DNA from: JBPOJN01 sp052033505
GTDB taxonomy: Bacteria; UBA10199; JACPAL01; GCA-016699445
Assembly (NCBI GenBank): GCA_052033505.1
Contig: JBPOJN010000011.1
Location: 1-49,299 of the forward strand
Direction of reading: 5' to 3'
Length of the DNA stretch: 49,299 nucleotides
Part shown: in pieces, positions 36,221 to 44,196 of the stretch
Layout of the letters: the number at the start of each line of letters is the position of its first letter
How positions within the stretch are numbered: position 1 is the first letter of the stretch
The notes under the pieces: generated by a model
Told to the model about the DNA's origin: nothing
Database searches by the model: none
The model's input: the letters and a program-made list of their open reading frames with translations, nothing else
Translations under genes and position numbers: made by a program

Positions 36221-36805
36221 ATGAAAGCTCCCGGAAAAAAAAGACAAAAAAATTCGACCGCCGCCGCGCCGAAGACGCTCAAAAAATACAATCAGAAGCG
36301 GAGTTTCGACAAAACTTCGGAACCAGCGGGCCTTCCAAAGAAAGCAAGCGGCGGCAAAAAGACCGACCGCCTTCTCTACGTCATTCAAGAGCACCATGCC
36401 TCCCATCTCCACTATGACTTCCGCCTCGAATGGGAAGGCGTCCTGAAAAGTTGGGCCGTCCCAAAAGGTCCGAGCACCGATCCGAAAGACCGGCGCCTTG
36501 CGGTGCAGGTCGAGGATCATCCTTACGATTACCACACCTTCGAAGGCACGATCCCCGCGGGCGAATACGGCGGTGGCACGGTGAAGATCTGGGACAAAGG
36601 CGTTTGGATCCCGGAAGGCGATGTCGCGGCGAACCTCAAAAAAGGCCATTTAAGCTTCCAGCTCTGGGGACGGAAACTCCGAGGCCGCTGGGCCTTGGTG
36701 CGTTTGCACGGCCAAAAAGGTGACGGAAAAAATTGGCTGCTGTTTTCTCTCGCTTCACAAAAACCAGGGAATCCCCCATACTCAAATCCGATCCTTCCTG
36801 GTTAG
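36221..36805 (+). CDS. Stand-alone LigD-type 3'-phosphoesterase domain
   Basis: A 194-residue protein with a basic, disordered N terminus (about 45 residues) then the phosphoesterase (PE) domain of bacterial NHEJ ligase LigD. Residues equal to the Pseudomonas LigD active site are all present at a constant offset of 16: His58, His64, Asp66, Arg68 (QEHHASHLHYDFRLE), His100 and Tyr104 (VEDHPYDY). Known PE domains remove 3'-phosphates/ribonucleotides at DNA ends. No polymerase or ligase domain follows and no Ku gene is in this window, so it is an orphan module. The start has GGGGAA close upstream. Confidence 0.9.
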   Translation: MKAPGKKRQKNSTAAAPKTLKKYNQKRSFDKTSEPAGLPKKASGGKKTDRLLYVIQEHHASHLHYDFRLEWEGVLKSWAVPKGPSTDPKDRRLAVQVEDHPYDYHTFEGTIPAGEYGGGTVKIWDKGVWIPEGDVAANLKKGHLSFQLWGRKLRGRWALVRLHGQKGDGKNWLLFSLASQKPGNPPYSNPILPG

Positions 36806-36876
36806 AATACCTCTCATAAAAGAAGCGCTTATTCTTTTTAAGCGATTTCCGATGCCGGAGATCGAAGGAGGCGCTT

Positions 36877-37470
36877 GTGGGCGACGGCGTGACGGAAATG
36901 ATCGTAAAAAAACTGGCAGATTATCCGGACATTTGCCTGCTAGGTGCGGTCGGTGAGGACATGGTCCGGGATTTTTTGAAGCAATACGGGGAGAAGTTCA
37001 AAAAAATCTCCGAATCCGAGGACAAAATTTTCGTCGTGGAATTGACGACTTACGGAGGCAAGGCCGACTATGGCTACCGCATCGCGGAGGAAATCCGCAT
37101 CGCCCAGGAATACCACGGGTTTCACCCGATCTTCATCGGCAAGACTTTCGTGTATTCGGCAGGCATGACGATCCTGGCGGCGTTCCCGAAGAGTCGCCGC
37201 TATTTGACGAAACATACGACTTTGCTCACGCACGAGCGGCGCATCGAACAGGAAGTGAAATTCTTGGGTCCCATGATCGCGAACATCCAAGTCGCCAAGG
37301 AAATACTGGCCGACTTCGAAAACGGGAAAAGAATCCAAGACCAAAATTTTGCACAGGTCGTGCAAGGAAGTAAGATCAGTTTTGAAGAGATTCTGGAACG
37401 TGCCCAAACCGGATGGTACATCACGGCCGAAGAAGCGCTGGACTTAGGATTGATCGAGGGATTGATCTAG
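36877..37470 (+). CDS. ClpP-like serine peptidase
   Basis: A 197-residue protein with a GTG start set by AAGGAGG at 36865-36871. The ClpP/crotonase fold is visible: oxyanion region VVELTTYGGKADYGYRIAEEI, nucleophile VYSAGMTIL (Ser94), histidine LLTHERR (His119), and the ending WYITAEEALDLGLIEGLI, typical of ClpP C termini. True ClpP has GxASSM or similar around the Ser and a QP pair after the His, which are absent, so it is a divergent relative and the partner ATPase is unknown. Cytoplasmic. Confidence 0.8.
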   Translation: MGDGVTEMIVKKLADYPDICLLGAVGEDMVRDFLKQYGEKFKKISESEDKIFVVELTTYGGKADYGYRIAEEIRIAQEYHGFHPIFIGKTFVYSAGMTILAAFPKSRRYLTKHTTLLTHERRIEQEVKFLGPMIANIQVAKEILADFENGKRIQDQNFAQVVQGSKISFEEILERAQTGWYITAEEALDLGLIEGLI

Positions 37471-37492
37471 AAATCTACCCAAGGAGAAAAAC

Positions 37493-37963
37493 ATGTCGCT
37501 ACGCAACACCTCAGGATTATTTTTTTGGCTTGGCCTTTGTTTCTGCGCCGCTCTGACAGGTGCCTTCATCCATCCCGGCGCCTGGCATGCCGCGCTCGCG
37601 AAACCCGCGTGGAATCCCCCGAACTGGCTTTTCCCGCCCGTTTGGACCGCACTCTACACGCTCATGGCGATCGCCGCCTGGCGCGTCTGGAAAACTTACG
37701 GATTTAAAGGCGCCTCGAAAGCGTTGGGATTTTTCTTACTGCAACTCGCGCTGAATGCGCTCTGGACCCCGTTTTTTTTCGGGCTCCATGAAATGGGCTG
37801 GGCGTTGGTCGATCTCGTATGTTTGAATTTGGCACTCGCCGCAACGATCATCGCCTTCTCAAAAAAAGACCGCCTCGCTGCCGGGCTCTTGATTCCTTAC
37901 ATCCTTTGGACCCTCTTTGCGGGATTCTTGAATTTCACGATTTGGCGAATGAACTCTTACTAA
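37493..37963 (+). CDS. tspO: TspO/MBR-family membrane protein
   Basis: A 156-residue protein with five predicted membrane helices and the TspO signature: KPAWNPPNWLFPPVWTALYTLMAIAAWRVW and LQLALNALWTPFFFGLHEMGWAL, then IPYILWTLFAGFLNFTIWRMN. TspO proteins bind porphyrins and other tetrapyrroles and are linked to stress and porphyrin handling. Start preceded by AAGGAG at 37481-37486, 22 bp after the ClpP-like gene, so the two may be co-transcribed. Confidence 0.93.
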   Translation: MSLRNTSGLFFWLGLCFCAALTGAFIHPGAWHAALAKPAWNPPNWLFPPVWTALYTLMAIAAWRVWKTYGFKGASKALGFFLLQLALNALWTPFFFGLHEMGWALVDLVCLNLALAATIIAFSKKDRLAAGLLIPYILWTLFAGFLNFTIWRMNSY

Positions 37964-38096
37964 CCGGGCCGTAGTGTAGACGACAGTCCGACTAGCTTCC
38001 CTACGAGCGCTCGCGATGAATGACTTTGGCGAAATCACGAACGACGAGTTTTTGGGAGAGGACTCCAGTTCCTCATCCCATATTTTGAGAAAACAC

Positions 38097-41000
38097 CTAA
38101 GGCTCGCGTTTAATCGTTACTGTTTCGTTCACAATACTCAGCGGGCCATAGACACAGGACCAAAGGTTGGATTGCGAACTGTATTGACACGACTGCGCAA
38201 ACGTCCAGTACCTAAAATACTCATTTCCAAATTTATCCTTCGCAACAGCAGTAAAATGTATCAGTTCGTCACCGACTCCTGACCCTGTAACCGTAATCTC
38301 CCACGGAGAGGCGATCCTAGTAACATACGAGAATGGAAATTGAGCAGCCTGTAAACGTGCCATATTGTCCCCATTAACCGTGGAGTCCGCCCCTGTCACC
38401 ACACACGTGACCGCTGCAGGGAGAAAGGTACAGGCTTCGCTGAGCGCAGGCGCTTCATTATCGACAACAAGATGGGTCGTGCCGTTCCCTGGAACATTCA
38501 AGTCGTCAAACACAATGGCCCTGATCTCTAGATTCCCCGAAATAGTCCAGTCCACACCAGAGGTATTGAGCTGAAACGTATGTATCGGATTGGTGCCCGC
38601 CCCGCCCGGAGGCGCCCATGTCTCAAAAGATTGAAACAACGGGATGCCACCCAAAATTATTTGTCTTTGGAGGATAATGGATTGAATCGGTCGGTCATGA
38701 ACGACCCTCACAGTGATCGTTGGAAGCTTGGGATGAAGACTGGGGACGACGGGAGCATCGACCACGACCGTCGGCGCACTGAGCACAACATTAAAATATC
38801 TTTCCAAATGCGTCGTGTTGCCACATCGATCCGTCACATCCACGCTCATAAGATGGGTACCTGGAGCCAAAAATGACGTGGCCAATACAACAGTCCAAGC
38901 CAAACTCGTGTCTTGAGGATTGGCGATAGGGGCATTAAACGTCGAAGTTCCGGCCGATGTCCCCGTTACAGCGACAGCCATCGAAGCAAAGCCGCATGTG
39001 TCGGTCGCATTTGCCGACAGCGTCACCGAAGCACCCGACTGACTTGCATTCAGCGTCCCCACCGGAGCGGCGAAATCGTGAGGAGCCGACAGAGCATAAC
39101 TATTACCGTAATTACCGTAGCTATCTGTGACCCGCACCAACAGTGTATGGTTACCTGCGTCTTGAGGAACATAGCTTGCGTTAAAAGGAAGTGTCGTATC
39201 GACACTCAACAAAGCGACCGTATCCACAAAAAATTCAGCCTTCACCAACGGATGCGCATCTGTCGCCGTAGCAGTCAGCAGAAAAGGGGGTGCTGAAGCA
39301 GGGGTGGCCGCCAGAGAGATTGCCGTTGGCGGTGTGTTATCGGCCACCAGCGTGTAGTACGTATCAAAGACATTTCCCAACGTGTCCGTCCCTGAAATAA
39401 TGATCGTGTGATTACCATCGGCCCAAGTGGAGGTGTCGTAGTACTTCGAAAAAGCAGGCCCCATGACTGTCGAATAATCAAGCCCTCTCAAAAACTGCAC
39501 CGAGACCAGTTCCCCGGCAATATCAGACAAAGAAGCGCTTAATGTGGGATATTTTAAAGGTCCGCTTTGAGAAATTAATAGATTACGATTCAAGAAAATC
39601 TGCCTGGTCACACTTTTCGTCGCTATATTTTTACACTGATCCTCCACTTCGACCTCAATCGTATGCGTCGCTCCATCTGGGCCTTGAAATAAGCTCAAAG
39701 GCAGATGAACAACTCCGTGTCCTGCGGCATCGAGCGAAACCTGATCTACCACTGCACCATCGACCGTGACCGTCGCGCGCTCGATACTGTGAACCGCACT
39801 AGGAGAATCCCCAGGCGGATCGAAGGCGTCGACCGTCACATCGACCAAAGTATTGTGCTGTCTCACGACGACCTCAACACTCGGGAGGTCACGATCCGAG
39901 ATTTTTTGTAAAAGATTGACCGCCACGAGGGCGTCTACCACTGTCTTATGCTTTTCCGAGCATTCGCCATCCTCATCGATCGCACGCTGAACCAGCATAT
40001 TCCCAAAAGTATGTAAGTCCGGATAGGCTACTCCAGAGTACTGAATCGCATTATAGAAAAGGTAAGTCGCCTTCTTCATGCCCAGCTTTGGAAATCCTCG
40101 GTCGAGAGGAAGAAAAGAACTCAAACCACTTCCCGGTCCATAAAGATTAGGGTTTGAGACCGGAGAAACGCCGGCCGATAGATACCAAAACAACTGCCTC
40201 ACAAGTCCCCCAACTATATAGGAGCCAGGAAACTGACCCTTTTCAGTCCAGACCGTTGAAACCGTCTTGGGACAAGCTCCGCTAACAACTTCACAATAAT
40301 AGTTCAGCGAAGTATCGGGCCCGCCATCTGAACTCGAGGGCGCCCAACCCCATCCATTTTCAGCATCCCAAATCGGGACTGCTTGATCTTCCAGCCCATT
40401 CGCACGCCAATTCTTTTCCACCAGAGAGAAGATCTGTGCGAGCGACTCATTCAACGCCGAAAACTCTAATGCGGCGTTACCCGTGGGTGGCAACGCAACC
40501 GGCGGCGCAAGCTCTGTATTAATCACAGCATGTGCAAGCTCATGAGATATATATTCAGGATGCCCACCCTTAAAGTTTTGAATCGCCACACCTCCTGGGA
40601 GAAAAACATAGATCTTTTTTACTGAATGCACATAAGCCGCCGTTGCCCCGGCCGGAGCCCCCTGAGCAGGAATGACATTAGCCACTCCATCGACAGGAGT
40701 GCCATTATTGTAAGGACCATCTCGATGAAAGACTTCGCGGAAAAAATCCCAGGTCTGACCGATACCATAATGCAGATCTACCGCCATGGTCTGGCCGTGG
40801 ACTGTCACCTCGTCATTTGCGTAGGCCTCTCCAAACGTAGCCGCAATAATGTGATCACCAAACTCAAGAATATCGCTCCCGACTATGGCCAACCCACCAT
40901 TAACTGCCATATCACCCTGAGAGTAAGTCTGCCTCCCACCGCGAGTCTCATCCACAAGCGCGTACCGATACTTTCCAGAAGGGTCATCCGAGACATTAAC

Positions 41001-41696
41001 ACTTACTTTTCCTGAATAAAACGAGTGACCCTCAGCAAGCTCATAAGAGACTTCCTGGCGAGACTCAACCGAGCTTCCGTCCTGGGCATCCAAATAAATG
41101 TAAAAGATTTCAGGAAACGATCCCGGCTCTGTCGAATTTTGAACACGCACAAACCACGCCAGGCGCAAGGCTTCGATTTGCACAATCGCATCTGTGGCCG
41201 TAATCACAGCCTTTGTTGTCGGCAAAAAAATCAACTGCGCATCGAGGGCGCGAGCATCCCCACCCTGCACCTCCAGGGCACGAGCACCGGCCGCCTCAAC
41301 GTTGAGGCTTGGAGTTTCCGAAACTTCCTTTGCTTCTTCGCTAAATTCAACCTGAGAAGTCGCCAAAGGATTTCCCTGACGGGTACGGAGGCTCAACCCT
41401 GCGATTGGAACCCCTTTATATTCCACCCCGAACATCGCCGTGGCCTTATCATTATCCATTTGAAAACGGACAGACGTGACATTCAGGGCAGGATCGATCG
41501 ACGCAATCGCCGCTTGCTTGAGCTCGACCTCTACCGGACTACAACCGACGCACGTCGTATCTGTGTCGGCAGTCTCCACAGTCGTGGCAGGCCCCTGAGA
41601 TCCCGAGCAGCCGAAAACCATGAGGCCTATCAGAAACAAGCCTCTCAATCGTAAGCGCAAAAGAAAGGATGAGAGACAATGACGATATGAATTCAC
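38097..41696 (-). CDS. M4-like metallopeptidase lipoprotein with repeated beta domains
   Basis: A 1199-residue protein. Signal segment GLFLIGLMVFGC ends in a somewhat unusual lipobox (VFGC). The region around residues 60-300 is strand-rich and FTP/PepSY-like. A thermolysin-like site follows: HELAH (His385, Glu386, His389) in GHPEYISHELAHAVIN, with the third ligand probably Glu417 in ALNESLAQIFSL; the D usual after the third Glu in M4 peptidases is replaced by Gln. Repeated Ig-like/bacterial Big-type domains fill the second half (e.g. DNTPPTAISLAATPASAPPFLLTATATDAHPLVKAEFFVD). It should be anchored on the cell surface and may degrade proteins. Base composition looks lower in GC than the neighbours, which would fit acquisition. 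Confidence 0.8.
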   Translation of the reverse strand: MNSYRHCLSSFLLRLRLRGLFLIGLMVFGCSGSQGPATTVETADTDTTCVGCSPVEVELKQAAIASIDPALNVTSVRFQMDNDKATAMFGVEYKGVPIAGLSLRTRQGNPLATSQVEFSEEAKEVSETPSLNVEAAGARALEVQGGDARALDAQLIFLPTTKAVITATDAIVQIEALRLAWFVRVQNSTEPGSFPEIFYIYLDAQDGSSVESRQEVSYELAEGHSFYSGKVSVNVSDDPSGKYRYALVDETRGGRQTYSQGDMAVNGGLAIVGSDILEFGDHIIAATFGEAYANDEVTVHGQTMAVDLHYGIGQTWDFFREVFHRDGPYNNGTPVDGVANVIPAQGAPAGATAAYVHSVKKIYVFLPGGVAIQNFKGGHPEYISHELAHAVINTELAPPVALPPTGNAALEFSALNESLAQIFSLVEKNWRANGLEDQAVPIWDAENGWGWAPSSSDGGPDTSLNYYCEVVSGACPKTVSTVWTEKGQFPGSYIVGGLVRQLFWYLSAGVSPVSNPNLYGPGSGLSSFLPLDRGFPKLGMKKATYLFYNAIQYSGVAYPDLHTFGNMLVQRAIDEDGECSEKHKTVVDALVAVNLLQKISDRDLPSVEVVVRQHNTLVDVTVDAFDPPGDSPSAVHSIERATVTVDGAVVDQVSLDAAGHGVVHLPLSLFQGPDGATHTIEVEVEDQCKNIATKSVTRQIFLNRNLLISQSGPLKYPTLSASLSDIAGELVSVQFLRGLDYSTVMGPAFSKYYDTSTWADGNHTIIISGTDTLGNVFDTYYTLVADNTPPTAISLAATPASAPPFLLTATATDAHPLVKAEFFVDTVALLSVDTTLPFNASYVPQDAGNHTLLVRVTDSYGNYGNSYALSAPHDFAAPVGTLNASQSGASVTLSANATDTCGFASMAVAVTGTSAGTSTFNAPIANPQDTSLAWTVVLATSFLAPGTHLMSVDVTDRCGNTTHLERYFNVVLSAPTVVVDAPVVPSLHPKLPTITVRVVHDRPIQSIILQRQIILGGIPLFQSFETWAPPGGAGTNPIHTFQLNTSGVDWTISGNLEIRAIVFDDLNVPGNGTTHLVVDNEAPALSEACTFLPAAVTCVVTGADSTVNGDNMARLQAAQFPFSYVTRIASPWEITVTGSGVGDELIHFTAVAKDKFGNEYFRYWTFAQSCQYSSQSNLWSCVYGPLSIVNETVTIKREP

Positions 41697-41921
41697 GAAG
41701 CCTCCATAAAATTAAACTTAAAGAGGACACCTATCGTGAGTGTGGATAAAAAAAGCTCCGGAAAAGAGCCGTACCCAGATAAAAACGTTTTCATTAGAAA
41801 CCTAAGGACGGGAGAGATCCGCGGGGGCAAGGGCATTATGCGATATCACCCTTCATGATGGCAGTCTGCTAGCTGGTTTGAAAGCTTTATGGAAATTACT
41901 CGCTAGCTATAATGTTTAAGC

Positions 41922-42227
41922 CTACTCCAAACCCCGCCCCGGCCTTCTCCTCTCGAACTTCTCCCTCTGCTCCGGTGTCAGGATTTTTGCGATCTCCGCG
42001 CGTGTCTGTTCTCGGATCTCGCGCATGCGCGGCTTTTGGCCCTCGAAAATGTTTTGGACTTGGGTCTTTTGTTCCGGCGTCAGATCCAGGCGGTGTTCGA
42101 GATGAGTAACCATCTTATCGAGACGTGGGCCATGAAAAGCGCATCGGACCGTCCAGCCTCCGACGGCGGCTCCGAGTAGTAAGCCTATGACGAGAGCCGC
42201 CAGGGTTTGTTTCCAGTAAATTTTCAT
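41922..42227 (-). CDS. Spy/CpxP-like periplasmic protein, last gene of the ECF operon
   Basis: A 101-residue protein with an N-terminal membrane segment (LAALVIGLLLGAAVGGW) and a helical part with LTPEQKTQVQNIFEGQKPRMREI and LTPEQREKFE, the LTxxQ motif of Spy/CpxP/CnrX-type periplasmic sensors and chaperones. It overlaps the anti-sigma gene by 4 bp (ATGA). It is paralogous to 43030-43353. It may sense envelope or metal stress for the sigma factor. The 225 bp between it and the M4-like gene (41697-41921) hold no gene; a weak minus-strand hairpin followed by T7 sits at 41748-41769. Confidence 0.75.
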   Translation of the reverse strand: MKIYWKQTLAALVIGLLLGAAVGGWTVRCAFHGPRLDKMVTHLEHRLDLTPEQKTQVQNIFEGQKPRMREIREQTRAEIAKILTPEQREKFERRRPGRGLE

Positions 42228-42478
42228 AGATCCTCCAAGGTCAGCGCCGCCATCTCGGCGTCGTCCCAGACGTCGGGAGTGAAGGGCGTCGCGACGTCAT
42301 AGGTCGTCAGGACGGCGAACAAAACGGCGGCGAGGCCGAAACCGAGTACGGGGACTTTCCAAAACTCCCTCCAAGAAAAAACCTCCGACGGACGCAAGCG
42401 CGCCATGACTTTCCGCACGAAGTTTTCGTCCGGGGGCGGCTCCGGGAGCCGTGCCAAGAATTTCAGGGGATCGTTCAT
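42224..42478 (-). CDS. Putative membrane anti-sigma factor
   Basis: A 84-residue protein beginning MNDPLKFLARLPEPPPDENFVRKVMARL, with one membrane helix (VPVLGFGLAAVLFAVLTTYDV) and an acidic tail. It overlaps the end of the sigma gene by 4 bp (ATGA) and the next gene by 4 bp. Small, single-helix, directly downstream of an ECF sigma gene: this is the usual arrangement for an anti-sigma factor. No zinc-binding (ZAS) motif is present, so the assignment comes from context. Confidence 0.65.
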   Translation of the reverse strand: MNDPLKFLARLPEPPPDENFVRKVMARLRPSEVFSWREFWKVPVLGFGLAAVLFAVLTTYDVATPFTPDVWDDAEMAALTLEDL

Positions 42479-43017
42479 AAAGACCTCACTTTTTTCAAAA
42501 AAAGCGCACGGGCGCGCTGCAGCCGCGCTTTGACGGCATCCACGGTGCATTTTAAAGTTTCCGCGATCTCTTCATAGGTCAGGCCTTCCATTTCGCGGAG
42601 CAGCACGATCGTGCGACCGTCTTCCGGCAGGACGGCGAGGGCCGTTTGAAGCGTTTCCGCGGATAACATCGTCTCAGCGGGGGAAGGCGAAGTGTCCGCA
42701 AAAGAATCCCCGAAAGCTTCCGAAGAAACGTCGTCGAGCGATTCCACGGGATGACGAGCGCGGCCGCGTAAGACGTCGATGCAATGATGGGACGCGATGC
42801 GCGCAAGCCACGTCGGAAACGCGGAGTCGCCACGGAAATTCGAAAGCTGCCGGTAGGCTTTCAAAAAAACCTCCTGGGCCGCGTCTTCGCCGGCGATGGG
42901 ATCGGAGAGGAGGGAGGCGCACAAACGGATCACGCGCGGATGGTGACGCCGCACGAGTTCCGCGTACGCCTCCCGATCGCCGTCGACGACCTTTTGGATG
43001 ATCTGCCGATCTTCGAT
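42475..43017 (-). CDS. ECF sigma factor with no standard start codon at its full N terminus
   Basis: Sigma-2 and sigma-4 regions are intact: FPTWLARIASHHCIDVLRGRARH and LPEDGRTIVLLREMEGLTYEEIAETLKCTVDAVKARLQRAR. The first conventional start is a GTG at 42954 (VRRHHPRV). But the frame is open upstream back to the stop of the preceding gene and reads IEDRQIIQKVVDGDREAYAEL, a normal sigma-2.1 N terminus. No ATG, GTG, TTG or CTG lies in it. An ATC at 43017-43015 sits seven bases after GGAG, so I annotate from there. Translation from a rare ATC (as ATT in infC) would keep the level low. A sequencing error is the other explanation. The target genes are unknown. Confidence 0.7.
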   Translation of the reverse strand: MEDRQIIQKVVDGDREAYAELVRRHHPRVIRLCASLLSDPIAGEDAAQEVFLKAYRQLSNFRGDSAFPTWLARIASHHCIDVLRGRARHPVESLDDVSSEAFGDSFADTSPSPAETMLSAETLQTALAVLPEDGRTIVLLREMEGLTYEEIAETLKCTVDAVKARLQRARALFLKKVRSL

Positions 43018-43029
43018 AACGCTTCTCCG

Positions 43030-43353
43030 CTATTTTTTCGACTCTTCGAAACGTTCGCGCCTCTTCTCGCGGCGTTCTTTCCGTTTCTGTTCAAACTTCG
43101 CCTTTTGCTCCGCGGTCAATACGGAAGCAATCGAGTCGCGGGTCTGCTCGTGAATCGCCTTCATCTTTTCCTGCTGCTTCTGAAAGATCGCACGGATCTT
43201 GGCCTCTTGATCGGCCGTAAGATTCAGCTCTTCCTTCATGTGCTGCAGCCTGGCCTCACCGTGCGGCCCGTCTTTTCCGGGATGGTTGGCAAACGCCAGG
43301 GAGCCGGTGACGAGGCCGGCGGACGCCAGCAGGATCGCGATGGTTTTTTTCAT
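43030..43353 (-). CDS. Spy/CpxP-like periplasmic protein, first gene of the ECF operon
   Basis: A 107-residue protein with a Sec signal (MKKTIAILLASAGLVTGSLAFA) and LNLTADQEAKIRAIFQKQQEKMKAIHEQ and LTAEQKAKFEQKRKERREKRRERFEESKK, the LTxxQ pattern of Spy/CpxP. It ends in a TAG in the same frame as the sigma gene just 12 bases upstream of the sigma start I propose. Periplasmic chaperone or sensor. It is paralogous to 41922-42227, so the four-gene operon is flanked by related proteins. Confidence 0.8.
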   Translation of the reverse strand: MKKTIAILLASAGLVTGSLAFANHPGKDGPHGEARLQHMKEELNLTADQEAKIRAIFQKQQEKMKAIHEQTRDSIASVLTAEQKAKFEQKRKERREKRRERFEESKK

Positions 43354-43432
43354 GAGAAGTCTCCTTATAAGCTAGAGACGCCGGCCGGACTCGGAAAGTG
43401 TCGGTGTTTTTTGAAACCTGGCGGTCGGGACG

Positions 43433-43912
43433 TCAACCGCGCCGGGCCGCTTCGATCGCAGCGACGTCGATTTTCTTCATCGTCATCATCGCCTCGAACG
43501 CGCGTTTGGCTTCCTCCCCGCCCGCAACAAAAGCGTCGGTCAACACGCGCGGCGTGATTTGCCAGGAAATACCCCATTTGTCCTTGCACCAACCGCACTC
43601 GCTTTCCTGGCCGCCATTGCCGACGATGGCGTTCCAGTAGCGATCGGTCTCTTCTTGGTTGTCGGTCGCGATCTGAAACGAGAAGGCTTCGTTATGTTGG
43701 AACACAGGTCCGCCGTTGAGACCGATGCAAGGGATGCCCGCGACCGTGAATTCCACCGTCAGCACATCGCCCGCCTTACCCGAAGGATAGTCACTGGGCG
43801 CGCGGTGGACAGCACCCACCGAGCTGTTGGGAAAAGTCGCGGCGTAGAAGCGAGCTGCCGCCTCGGCGTCCTTGTCATACCATACGCAGATTGTGTTCTT
43901 GGCAGTTGTCAT
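43433..43912 (-). CDS. VOC-family protein (PhnB-like)
   Basis: A 159-residue protein (MTTAKNTICVWYDKDAEAAARFYAATFPNSSVGAVHRAPSDYPSG) of the VOC/glyoxalase superfamily, PhnB-like subgroup (older name: 3-demethylubiquinone methyltransferase-like). Repeated strand blocks VEFTVAGIPCIGLNGGP and WGISWQITPRVL match that subgroup. Members bind metals or small molecules. The 3' end lies 80 bp upstream of the Spy-like gene, same direction. Confidence 0.85.
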   Translation of the reverse strand: MTTAKNTICVWYDKDAEAAARFYAATFPNSSVGAVHRAPSDYPSGKAGDVLTVEFTVAGIPCIGLNGGPVFQHNEAFSFQIATDNQEETDRYWNAIVGNGGQESECGWCKDKWGISWQITPRVLTDAFVAGGEEAKRAFEAMMTMKKIDVAAIEAARRG

Positions 43913-44196
43913 TTTTTTGGCCTTTCGTTTTTGAAATAAATCCCATCTGAGCTGCTAATTATTATTTGCAGGCTAACCTTTTCAGTCCTGCAGCAGTCAA
44001 ATTTTTAAAATAGAAAATAAAAAAGCTGTCTCTAATCGGATGAGGAGAATCTGATTTCGGATGGTGGAGTAATGCGGTTTTATTTTTCGATGACTTCGAC
44101 GCGTGCCTGGCACTGCCTTATGTAAGAGTAGATAAAATAAAGAAAAGTTATGGGCGGGATTTCAAATTCATTTTTGCAGACGCGAATATGACTCTC
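43913..44196 (+). other. Non-coding stretch with a hairpin resembling a dispersed repeat
   Basis: No gene is visible between the VOC gene and the next leftward gene. The DNA is AT-rich. GTGCCTGGCAC (44103-44113) is a perfect short palindrome and recalls the hairpins of the repeats at 45575 and 47785, but the body of those repeats is not evident here. Confidence 0.3.
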
